In this document: piece after piece, positions 1 to 6,700 of the stretch
Position numbering within the stretch: the stretch's first letter is position 1
Layout: each line of letters starts with the position of its first letter
Assembly (NCBI GenBank): GCA_023301405.1
Contig: JALZUX010000018.1
Coordinates: 1 to 8,452 of the forward strand
Reading direction: 5' to 3'
Source: Granulosicoccaceae bacterium
GTDB lineage: Bacteria > Pseudomonadota > Gammaproteobacteria > Granulosicoccales > Granulosicoccaceae
DNA length: 8,452 bases
The notes under the pieces: model-generated
Seen by the model: the letters and a program-made list of their open reading frames with translations, nothing else
Told to the model about the DNA's origin: nothing
Database searches by the model: none
Made by a program: the position numbers and the translations under genes

Positions 1-163
1 GACAGCCACCAAGGTGGCTGTCCGAGAACTATGATCTACTGCGGGCGCGGTCTTTCGGCCAGCTATTACGATCAATATCGTTAAAGAAGAACAACTATTT
101 GCCTCTATTGATCTGAAATATCTGACTCGAAATCTCACACCCTCGCAACGACCCTAGTGCTCG
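1..163 (+). repeat. Array unit 1
   Basis: The palindrome at 1-23 has the arms GACAGCCAC and GTGGCTGTC around the loop CAAG. The core lies at 45-91. It contains a possible small hairpin GGTC-TTTC-GGCC (49-60) and a second one ACGAT-CAAT-ATCGT (68-81), then the purine-rich end AAAGAAGAA. Units 1 and 2 also share an 18-nt block in the variable part, beginning AATATCTGAC. A 17-codon reading frame (31-84) begins ATG ATC TAC and ends TAA inside the core. It has no clear ribosome binding site, so I do not call it a gene. Confidence 0.8.
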
Positions 164-327
164 GACAGCCACCTAGGTGGCTGTCCAAGAACTATGATCT
201 ACTGCGGGCGCGGTCTTTCGGCCAGCTATTACGATCTATATAGTTAAAGAAGAATGCCTGTTCGCCTGAATCGATCAAAATATCTGACTCGAAATCGCGC
301 CACGGAGCTAAAACATGCTAGCTCTCG
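164..327 (+). repeat. Array unit 2
   Basis: The palindrome is the most perfect of the four. Positions 163-186 are fully self-complementary over 24 bp (GGACAGCCAC, CTAG, GTGGCTGTCC). The core at 208-254 differs from that of unit 1 at only two of 47 positions. The same 17-codon frame is open (194-247). The variable part keeps the AATATCTGAC block of unit 1 but then diverges completely until the closing CTCG. Units 1 and 2 are the closest pair, so one probably arose by a recent duplication. Confidence 0.8.
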
Positions 328-490
328 GACAATCACTTAGGTGATTGACCTAAAACAGAAAATTACTGCAAGCGCGGTCTTTCGGCTAGCTATTACGATC
401 AATCTTGTTAAAGAAGAACAATTAATCGCCGTTGATGTTTTCAAATGTGTGGATCAAAACTCACATCTAAGCTTAAGGTCCTTGCTCTCG
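328..490 (+). repeat. Array unit 3 (diverged)
   Basis: The palindrome arms have changed to CAATCAC (331-337) and GTGATTG (342-348) around TTAG. A single A-A mismatch then separates them from an outer GG/CC pair. Between the palindrome and the core this copy is clearly diverged, and the start codon of the short frame seen in units 1 and 2 is gone. The core at 372-418 still matches unit 1 at 44 of 47 positions. One change turns GGCC into GGCT, which keeps the hairpin through a G-U pair. A mostly intact core beside a diverged flank suggests that the core is the selected part. Confidence 0.75.
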
Positions 491-513
491 GACTGTCACC
501 TAAGTGACATTGC
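490..513 (+). repeat. Terminal palindrome of the array
   Basis: This is the fourth palindrome, with arms TGTCAC (494-499) and GTGACA (504-509) around CTAA. It is not followed by a core, so it marks the right end of the array. The right arm coincides exactly with a predicted -35 element. A protein that binds this dyad would therefore be placed to control transcription towards position 540. Confidence 0.7.
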
Positions 514-533
514 TGCGAACATGTATGTATAAT
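504..533 (+). promoter_or_regulatory. Sigma-70-type promoter at array end
   Basis: The -35 box is GTGACA (504-509, five of six matches to TTGACA). The spacer is 18 bp and the -10 box is a perfect TATAAT (528-533). A start near 540 is expected. This is the best promoter match I found in the 5' non-coding region. It would drive either a small RNA ending near 746 or the operon that begins at 895. The other palindromes have only a TATGAT at a different offset, without a matching -35, so the promoter appears specific to the last palindrome. Confidence 0.6.
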
Positions 534-556
534 CAACGGCTGAATTACTTTCTGCT

Positions 557-589
557 ACCCTGCTCAGGGTGGGGATTGAGGCCCACCTT
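557..589 (+). promoter_or_regulatory. Two mutually exclusive hairpins
   Basis: Stem A pairs 557-561 with 566-570 (ACCCT-GCTC-AGGGT). Stem B pairs 566-573 with 582-589 over eight base pairs including one G-U, with the loop GATTGAGG. Both need 566-570, so only one can form at a time. Such overlap is typical of switching leaders, but it can arise by chance and no comparison is available here. Confidence 0.35.
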
Positions 590-723
590 AACGATGGCTT
601 AGACGCACGCTGGTTGTTAGTTCAGTGTGATTTGTGTAATCCCTGCGTGTTTTAAATACCTGCTGTTTGTAGTGGAATATTGACTACATAATGCAACGTG
701 AGTGAAACCAAATTTCTTAGCTT

Positions 724-746
724 GCTGCGGGACGCAGTTTTAATTT
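724..746 (+). terminator. Intrinsic terminator-like hairpin
   Basis: CTGCG (725-729), loop GGA, CGCAG (733-737) and possibly one more G-U pair are followed at once by TTTTAATTT. The stem is short, but the form is that of a rho-independent terminator or attenuator on the + strand. It lies about 200 nt after the predicted start near 540 and 150 nt before the first gene. Confidence 0.5.
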
Positions 747-809
747 GTATCCTTTTGGGCATAGCTGGCGTTTAAGTTGTACAGACGCGAATACCACTTT
801 GACGTTATT

Positions 810-833
810 TTGTCATGTGAATTCTGTGGACAA
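810..833. promoter_or_regulatory. 24-bp dyad, possible operator with weak promoter
   Basis: TTGTC (810-814) and GACAA (829-833) are symmetric about the same centre as an internal GAATTC (819-824), giving an interrupted palindrome with 16 of 24 symmetric positions. Its left end contains TTGTCA (810-815, five of six to the -35 consensus). AAAAAT (833-838) lies 17 bp further on as a poor -10. This could be the operator and local promoter of the operon at 895, with the dyad about 60 bp ahead of the start codon. Confidence 0.35.
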
Positions 834-894
834 AAAATTAACTGTGTGATCGAAGGTTTCAAAGAATCCATAATCTGAAGCAACGGAGCTCCAT

Positions 895-1563
895 TTGACT
901 TATAGTAAATCTGCCATCGTAGGTGCCGGCTTAGTCGGGTTACTGGCAGCAACCTTGGTTGGCATTGGTGAATTTCTGCTTCACTTTGACGAGCTAGCGC
1001 GCTACGGCGAAGGCTTTGAGTTTTTCAAAGGAGTTCCAACAGAACAAGCCACCACCGGCCATTTTATTGGGGTGCTGGGCGCACCATTATATGTAGTGGG
1101 CTGCTGGCACTTGTATCATATGTTGAGGCCTGCAAACCGCGCGGCGGCACTGATAGCATTTTTTGCAATGGCTTACGGATTTATGATCGGTGTGGTCTGG
1201 ATAGGCTCGCGTGCGACGGCATCGCTTATTGTAAACACCATCGGTGCTGATCCTGCAGGTGTAGAGCTTTCTCTTTACGACCTTCGCTATGAAACGTTGC
1301 TGACTGTTATACGAGTAGCAGCGCTTGTGTTTTCAGTGATATTTATCTGGCTTACACTGACCGGCAAAACACATTACCCGAGATGGGTTGCTGTTTTGAA
1401 CCCTATCGTTTTGATTTTACTCAGTTTTCTTGTCTATGTAGTTGCCCCGTCTGTGGGTAAATACATGATGCCTATTGCTCTGAATATTGCGTTCTTTATT
1501 TTGTTTCTTTTTTCAACTATATATGCAATCCGCATCAATGATTTTAATGAGGTTAACCCGTGA
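895..1563 (+). CDS. Six-helix membrane protein of unknown function
   Basis: This is a 222-residue integral inner-membrane protein. Six hydrophobic segments lie at about 7-29, 56-76, 84-106, 134-156, 164-184 and 192-212, and there is no soluble domain. Conserved-looking polar features include GHFIG (55-59) at the start of helix 2, a Cys-Trp-His (70-72) at its end, and acidic residues in the first loop (E26, D32, E33). The start is TTG at 895. It is the only candidate after the in-frame TAA at 871, and GGAG (885-888) sits six bases ahead of it. The stop overlaps the next gene by four bases (GTGA), so translation is probably coupled. The general shape recalls uncharacterised families such as DUF6796, but I cannot confirm membership. 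No transport or catalytic motif is visible. Confidence 0.88.
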   Translation: MTYSKSAIVGAGLVGLLAATLVGIGEFLLHFDELARYGEGFEFFKGVPTEQATTGHFIGVLGAPLYVVGCWHLYHMLRPANRAAALIAFFAMAYGFMIGVVWIGSRATASLIVNTIGADPAGVELSLYDLRYETLLTVIRVAALVFSVIFIWLTLTGKTHYPRWVAVLNPIVLILLSFLVYVVAPSVGKYMMPIALNIAFFILFLFSTIYAIRINDFNEVNP

Positions 1564-3185
1564 AATTTATTAGTCGTATGTTCAAATTCATCATCACAAT
1601 GGTGGTGATGATGATGGTAATGATGTTTGCTGCCATGTTTCTATACACCAAAAATGACGCTAAGATTGACTACGATGTAGATACTGCGGGCCTTGCTGTC
1701 CCAACTTACGACACCGTTGAGCTCGACAATGCCCAGACTCATGCAGACGCTACATCGCTTCCGTTTGCTGCTAGTGCGGCCATTGATATCGACGGTGATG
1801 GTGTCGAAGAGCTGTTTATCGGCGGTGGTCATTTGCAGCAAGATGTTATGTACAAGTTTAGTGACGGTAGCTTTACTCAAGTAGCTGATGCAGCAGGGGT
1901 GACTAAAGCAGCCGACGCTTCTTCTACTTTAGGCGCTTTGGCGTTAGATACCGATAAAGACGGTGATGATGATCTTCTCGTCACACGACCTGATGGTGTG
2001 TGGCTGTATGAGAATGACGGCGGTATGTTTGCCGGTGTGAAGCTAACTACACCAATGGAATCTGATACCACACCCTTATCAGTAGCGGTCGCTGACTTGA
2101 ATAACGACGGCCACTTTGACATGTATGTTTCTGGCTACATCAACAATGATTTAGTAGAAGGCCTGAATGTATTCAGAGAGGGCTATGGTGGTACGAGTGC
2201 GCTGCTGATCAATAACGGTGATAACCGAAATTTCACTAATGAAACGGAAGCTCGTGGCCTGTTATACAAGCACAACACCTTCCAAAGCGCTTTTATTGAC
2301 TTTGAAAAAGATGGCGATCTTGACTTAGTGGTTGCGCATGATACAGGAAAGATAAAAACATGGATTAACGACGGTGGCAATTTTACTGATCTGCCTAATC
2401 CAAATTCTGGTCTGTATTCATATCCTATGGGCATCGCCATTGGCGATTACGATAACAACGGTTTTGTAGATTTCATGTTCACTAATGTTGGTTCCACGCC
2501 TCCGCACTTTATGGTGAAAGGTGATCTAACTGAAGACCAGCAGCATCATTGGAAATGGATATTATTTAACAACAAAGGCGGCACTTTTGAAGACGCTGCA
2601 GAAACCGCAAAAGTGGCTGATTATGAATTTGGCTGGGGCTTAGTGTTTGAAGATTTAAACCTTGATGGTCGTGAAGATTTAGTAGCTGCTCAAAATTTTG
2701 TAAGTGCGCCGTTCCATAAAGTACCATTTATGCGTTTGCCCGGCAGGCTGTTTATTCAAACTAAGAATAACGAATTTGCTGAGATGGGCGCTGAAGCTGG
2801 TGTGGTAAACAAGCTCTACTCCATTACGCCTGTGACTGCTGACTTCAACGGCGATGGTGCAGCGGATATTGTGCATATTAACGTGGCTGGAAATTCACAA
2901 GCCTTTCTAAGTAAAGGTGCTGCTGGTGGCAATGGCTATCTGAAGATAAAAATGCCACGGGATGTTTCCTCAATAGGGGCAATGGTAGAAGTAACATTAG
3001 AGGACGGCACGGTACTTTATAAGCCTTATGTATCGGGTGAGGGACTGGCGTCAGATTCTAGCGACGTGATCATTGCGGGTTTAGGTGCGCAGAAGGCCAC
3101 TGGTGTTGAAGTGAAATACCTTGATGGTACCAGCAAGACGCTCTCCGGTAGCTATCGCGACGAGACGTTGGTTGTCACCAAGTGA
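1560..3185 (+). CDS. Membrane-anchored FG-GAP/ASPIC (CRTAC1-like) propeller protein
   Basis: This 541-residue protein has an N-terminal membrane anchor (about 9-29) unusually rich in methionine: nine Met in the first 26 residues. The rest is predicted to be periplasmic or surface-exposed. Seven calcium-binding repeat motifs of the DxDxDGxxD type start at residues 76, 130, 179, 247, 296, 365 and 428, as expected for a seven-bladed integrin-like beta-propeller. The C-terminal part (about 459-528, with IGAMVEV, GEGLASDSS and VEVKYLDG) matches the ASPIC/UnbV domain seen in CRTAC1-like proteins. Such proteins usually act in adhesion or protein binding, and no enzyme activity can be assigned. The GTG start overlaps the preceding stop, with GAGG seven bases upstream. 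The gene is complete. The fifth motif has Asn for the usual Asp-Gly (DYDNNG), a mild deviation. Confidence 0.92.
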   Translation: MKFISRMFKFIITMVVMMMVMMFAAMFLYTKNDAKIDYDVDTAGLAVPTYDTVELDNAQTHADATSLPFAASAAIDIDGDGVEELFIGGGHLQQDVMYKFSDGSFTQVADAAGVTKAADASSTLGALALDTDKDGDDDLLVTRPDGVWLYENDGGMFAGVKLTTPMESDTTPLSVAVADLNNDGHFDMYVSGYINNDLVEGLNVFREGYGGTSALLINNGDNRNFTNETEARGLLYKHNTFQSAFIDFEKDGDLDLVVAHDTGKIKTWINDGGNFTDLPNPNSGLYSYPMGIAIGDYDNNGFVDFMFTNVGSTPPHFMVKGDLTEDQQHHWKWILFNNKGGTFEDAAETAKVADYEFGWGLVFEDLNLDGREDLVAAQNFVSAPFHKVPFMRLPGRLFIQTKNNEFAEMGAEAGVVNKLYSITPVTADFNGDGAADIVHINVAGNSQAFLSKGAAGGNGYLKIKMPRDVSSIGAMVEVTLEDGTVLYKPYVSGEGLASDSSDVIIAGLGAQKATGVEVKYLDGTSKTLSGSYRDETLVVTK

Positions 3186-3607
3186 TTGCGCCTCTTCGGT
3201 TAGTGTTTCGTGTACTAATTGCGTTGATAGCCATTTTTGTGCTGATCAATCTCAGTCCCGTATCACTAGCTGAATGGCGGGGCGAAGACGCGTGTCCGAA
3301 AATCGGACCGCTACCAGCGTGTTATCTGGTCATGCTCTGCTATGCGATGATTGGCTTGGCGGCGGCGTTCAATCCACGTCGCCTCGTTTGGATGTTTATC
3401 ATCGGGTGGCTGCCTGTGGTTGCACTTGCTCTGACTGGTACAACGCTTGAAGTGCTTGGGCACGGTACGTGTCCGGTCAGTGAGTCGGGCATACCCATGT
3501 GCTACATTTCTTTAGCTCTTGCCGTGGTGTTGCTGCCTATGTATGCACTGGCAGGTGGCTTTAAAAGGCTGGCCACAATGAAAGATCAGGTAAGCGACCA
3601 GGCATAG
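3182..3607 (+). CDS. Small four-helix membrane protein with paired cysteine loops
   Basis: This 141-residue protein has four hydrophobic segments at about 8-28, 47-64, 68-88 and 108-126. Two similar loops precede helices 2 and 4: C38-P ... P45-x-C47-Y and C97-P ... P105-x-C107-Y. The two halves therefore look like an internal duplication of a helix, Cys-loop, helix unit. Arginines at the N-terminus (R6, R10), between helices 2 and 3 (R66, R67) and after helix 4 put both loops on the periplasmic side by the positive-inside rule. The cysteines may form disulfides or bind a metal or cofactor. There is no CxxC motif to support an oxidoreductase call. The start is GTG, overlapping the previous stop by four bases without a strong ribosome binding site, so coupling is likely. 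I do not recognise the family. Confidence 0.85.
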   Translation: MIAPLRLVFRVLIALIAIFVLINLSPVSLAEWRGEDACPKIGPLPACYLVMLCYAMIGLAAAFNPRRLVWMFIIGWLPVVALALTGTTLEVLGHGTCPVSESGIPMCYISLALAVVLLPMYALAGGFKRLATMKDQVSDQA

Positions 3608-3624
3608 TTCTGGTGGCGTTAGAT

Positions 3625-3652
3625 CGGGTGTTGCCGATAATCGCAACACCCG
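3625..3652 (+). terminator. Strong 10-bp hairpin after the operon
   Basis: CGGGTGTTGC (3625-3634) pairs perfectly with GCAACACCCG (3643-3652) across an 8-nt loop, 18 nt after the stop of the four-helix protein. Neither strand has a T-run after it, so it is not a classical rho-independent terminator. It may protect the 3' end of the upstream mRNA or mark the boundary between the two transcription units. Confidence 0.45.
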
Positions 3653-3692
3653 GTGCGCTTACCAATCAAGTTAAGCCCTTGATATAGCGCAT

Positions 3693-3755
3693 CACCTGTA
3701 AAGGTGTTCCCAGTAGCCATACAAGTGAGCTTGTGGCATCCACCCACTTTAAAGT
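3693..3755 (+). promoter_or_regulatory. Chain of small hairpins ahead of the Mo-flavo gene
   Basis: Three inverted repeats follow one another in the 75 nt before the start codon. They are CACCT-GTAA-AGGTG (3693-3706), then GCCA/TGGC enclosing CAAG-TGAG-CTTG with a 2-nt bulge (3716-3737), and finally the perfect 10-bp palindrome ACTTTAAAGT (3746-3755). The last lies nine bases before the ATG, where a ribosome binding site would be, and no good Shine-Dalgarno sequence is visible. I found no convincing sigma-70 promoter here. The arrangement would fit translational control or a transcription-factor operator. Confidence 0.4.
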
Positions 3756-3764
3756 CAACAAAGC

Positions 3765-6700
3765 ATGAGCACTAAACACTACAGAGTCTGCAACTTCTGC
3801 GAAGCTATGTGTGGTATCGAAGTTCAGCTGACCCGCCAAGAAGATTCTGATCAGCCTGAAATAGTCATAAAGCCCGATAAGAACGATCCCTTCAGCAAAG
3901 GCAGTATGTGTCCCAAGGCGCCGGTTCTCAGTGCCCTGCAATCTGACTCTGATCGTTTACGCTACCCGGTTAAGCGTGTCGGTAAGGACTGGCTGGAAAT
4001 CCCCTGGTCTGAAGCCTATGCGATGGTTGAAGAAAACATAAAGCGTGTTCGTGATCAATACGGGCCGGATGCGGTCGCCAGTTATTTGGGCAATCCAATT
4101 GTTCACAATATGGGCATGATGCTGTTTGTGAAGAAGCTAACGGAGGCCATTGGTTCGAAGAACGTCTTCTCTGCTACCAGCATGGATCAATTGCCGCATC
4201 ATTTTGCAGCGCATTTCATGTTTGGCCATGAATTTCGAATTCCAGTGCCTGATGTTGATCGCACTGATTTTATGATAATCATGGGGGCCAACCCAATTGC
4301 CAGTAATGGCAGCATCATGACGTCGGCGGGAATTCGAGAACGGCTTAAAGAAATTGAGTCTCGTGGTGGGCAGTTTGTTGTGTTGGATCCGCGAGAAACT
4401 GAAACAGCGAAAATTGCCACCGCTCATCACTTTATCAAGCCGGGTACTGATGTCTATTTTCTACTGGCCTTTTTGCATGTGTTGTACAGGGATAATCACA
4501 TCAAGATGGGCCGATTAGCAGAGCATGTTAAGGGCCTTGAGTATATTGAATCAATAAAAAATACGGTAACGCCACAACAGGCGGAGGCGATTACCGGTGT
4601 TGCGGCTACCGTAATTGAACAACTGGTGAAGGACTACGCGGCTCAGGATCGAGCAGTGTTGTATGGTCGCATGGGCTTGTCTACACAGCGCCATGGTGGC
4701 CTGTGTCACTGGCTGATCAATACGATTAATATTGTCTCTGGCAACTTTGATGCACCGGGTGGAATGATGTTTCCTACGCCGGCTATCGAGCTGGCTCGCG
4801 GTCGGGGTTTGCAAAATAGATTTGGACGTTGGAAAAGTCGTGTACGTCAGATGCCAGAGTTTTACGGAGAGTTACCCGTATCGGCAATGACCGAGGAGCT
4901 AACCACTAGCGGGGAAGGGCAAGTGCGGGCTTTTATGACGGTCTGCGGCAACCCGGTTTTATCAACTCCCGGTGGAAACAGGCTCGACGATGTTCTGCCT
5001 GATATTGATTTTATGTTTTCGATAGACAACTACATCAATGAAACAACACGTCATGCTCACCTTATTATGCCCACGCCCAGTGGATTAGAGGTTGAGCACT
5101 ACGATCTGATCTTCAATCTGATCTCTGTATCAAACAACGTCAAGTATTCGCAATCCTTATTGCCACCTGCAGCAGATCGTCCTTACGATTGGCAGGTACT
5201 AAAGGAATTGATCGGCCGATTGTCACCTAAAGGCGCGGGTTTGTTTCACCGGCTGGAGACACCTAGGCGCATCATTAACTGGGGATTAATGCTAGGTGCC
5301 TACGGCAGGCTTAGTCATCCTAAACGCTGGTTTACCGGGCTTACGCTTAACAAGGTGATCCAATCAAAGCATGGCATCAGCCTTGGGCCATTGGTGCCGC
5401 GTGTGCCAAAAGGCATGATGACGCCTGACAAAAAAATAAATCTATCGCCCGACGTGTTTTTTCAGCGTTTGAAAGAGGTGGCGGATGAACTTGCCAGTGG
5501 TACCAACGGTGCTACAGGTGTCATAGCCAACGACTCTCAGGCCAATGATACTCAGAGTTACGAAACCTCTACCACTACTTTTCAGCTTATTGGTAGACGA
5601 CACGTCAGTACCAACAACTCGTGGATGCACCAGTTCAGCAAGTTGAGCCGCAGCCGTCAGGTCAGATGCACTGCGATGATAAGTAGCGTTGATGCGCAGC
5701 GGATGTCTATTGCTGATGCCGATGAAATAAAAGTAAGTTCATCGAAGGGGTCAATAACCCTGCCAGCAGAGATCACGGAATCTATGATGCCTGGTGTCAT
5801 TTGCATTCCACACGGATTCGGTCACACCCGCAGTGATACCCGCATACCTAACGCGGAAGCGAAACCGGGCGTCAGTGTGAATGATATTACAGATCACGAA
5901 CATGTTGATCCCCTGACTGGCAATGCGGCGTTTTCTGGTCTGGAAGTAAGCGTTGAAAAAATCGGCTCGGCCAGCAATCTGTCGATCACTACTGGTAAGC
6001 CGTTGATGGTATTGTTCGGGTCACGTACCGGTAATGCTGAATTTACGGCTGGAGATACGGCAAAGCGCGCTGAAAATTTCCGCTTAATCGCAGAGCCGAC
6101 CGCATTAGATGACGTCAGTGTTGATGATCTGGTCGGTGCTGAAAGAATTCTGGTTATTTGCAGTACCTATGGTGAAGGTGATTTGCCAGATAACGCGCAA
6201 ACATTGTGGAATACACTGGCGGCCGCTGATGCACCGCGTCTCGATAACAGTCACTTCGCCGTACTAGCGTTTGGTGATCGCAGCTACAGTACGTTTTGTG
6301 AGGCGGGCAAGCAATGGGATAAACGACTGCAAGAACTTGGCGCTACCCGCATCGTAGATCGGGTTGATTGTGACGTAGATTACTTTGATGCAGCGGAGCG
6401 GTGGATGGAATCAGTGCTGCCTGCGATAGCTGAAGTTGGTGATCAGAGCGTCGCAGTGACGAAAACGACTAACAACAATGTGGCGCGCCGATACGATAGA
6501 AATAACCCTTTGCAAGCTGAGCTTATTGAGAAATATCGGCTCACTGCTGAATCATCATCAAAAGAAACTTATCATTACAGCTTGTCGGTGGCAGATTCTG
6601 CTGTCAGTTATAGCGTGGGTGATACGTTGAATATCTTACCCCGTAATCAGGACGCTCTTGTTCATGATCTACTGTCTGTTACAGGCTGTGATGGTAGTGA

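Larger units (their letters stand above)
1..513. repeat. Palindrome-bounded tandem array of ~163-bp units
   Basis: Three head-to-tail units begin at 1, 164 and 328, with lengths of 163, 164 and 163 bp. A fourth palindrome beginning at 490 closes the array. Each unit opens with a palindrome of about 24 bp. A 47-nt core then starts at exactly unit position 45, and a more variable stretch of about 72 nt ends in a shared TCG (GCTCTCG in units 2 and 3). The arms of the palindromes differ between copies but remain paired (CAGCCAC/GTGGCTG, CAATCAC/GTGATTG, TGTCAC/GTGACA), which points to selection on the dyad or RNA stem. No long reading frame is shared by the three units. The array may extend upstream, because the window opens exactly on a palindrome. 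I do not recognise the family. It could be a tandem set of structured RNAs, protein-binding sites, or an intergenic repeat family of the REP type. Confidence 0.85.
540..746 (+). ncRNA. Possible ~200-nt RNA or long operon leader
   Basis: This stretch has a promoter just before it and a terminator-like hairpin at its end, with no credible open reading frame on either strand. Near its 5' end two mutually exclusive stems share one strand: ACCCT/AGGGT (557-561 with 566-570), and a longer stem pairing 566-573 with 582-589. A weaker closing pair is CACGC (606-610) with GCGTG (645-649). It matches none of 6S, tmRNA, RNase P RNA or the common riboswitches as I remember their conserved motifs. It may be an independent small RNA or the attenuated leader of the operon at 895. 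The limits are inferred from the flanking signals. Confidence 0.3.

Noticed and set aside
31..36. TATGAT boxes at 30-35 and 193-198 as unit promoters
   Set aside because: No -35-like hexamer lies at the right distance in units 1 and 2, and unit 3 lacks the box.
1..513. CRISPR array
   Set aside because: The units are about 163 bp, with cores that are themselves conserved and palindromes that differ between copies. CRISPR repeats are short and near-identical, with unique spacers of 30-40 bp.
1..513. Integron cassette array with attC sites
   Set aside because: The palindromes lack the RYYYAAC and GTTRRRY core sites and the unit carries no cassette gene. The GTTAAAG in the core breaks the consensus at its last base and has no paired partner.
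341..532. 63-residue + strand reading frame across unit 3
   Set aside because: The same frame meets a stop before the core in units 1 and 2 and another soon after the core in unit 2. It therefore arises by chance from the diverged third unit.
740..952. 70-residue reverse-strand reading frame
   Set aside because: It overlaps the start of the membrane-protein gene, has no recognisable domain, and crosses the terminator-like and dyad signals.
3666..3941. 91-residue reverse-strand reading frame at the start of the Mo-flavo gene
   Set aside because: It is antisense to the [4Fe-4S] motif region of a clearly real gene and has no plausible composition or start signal.
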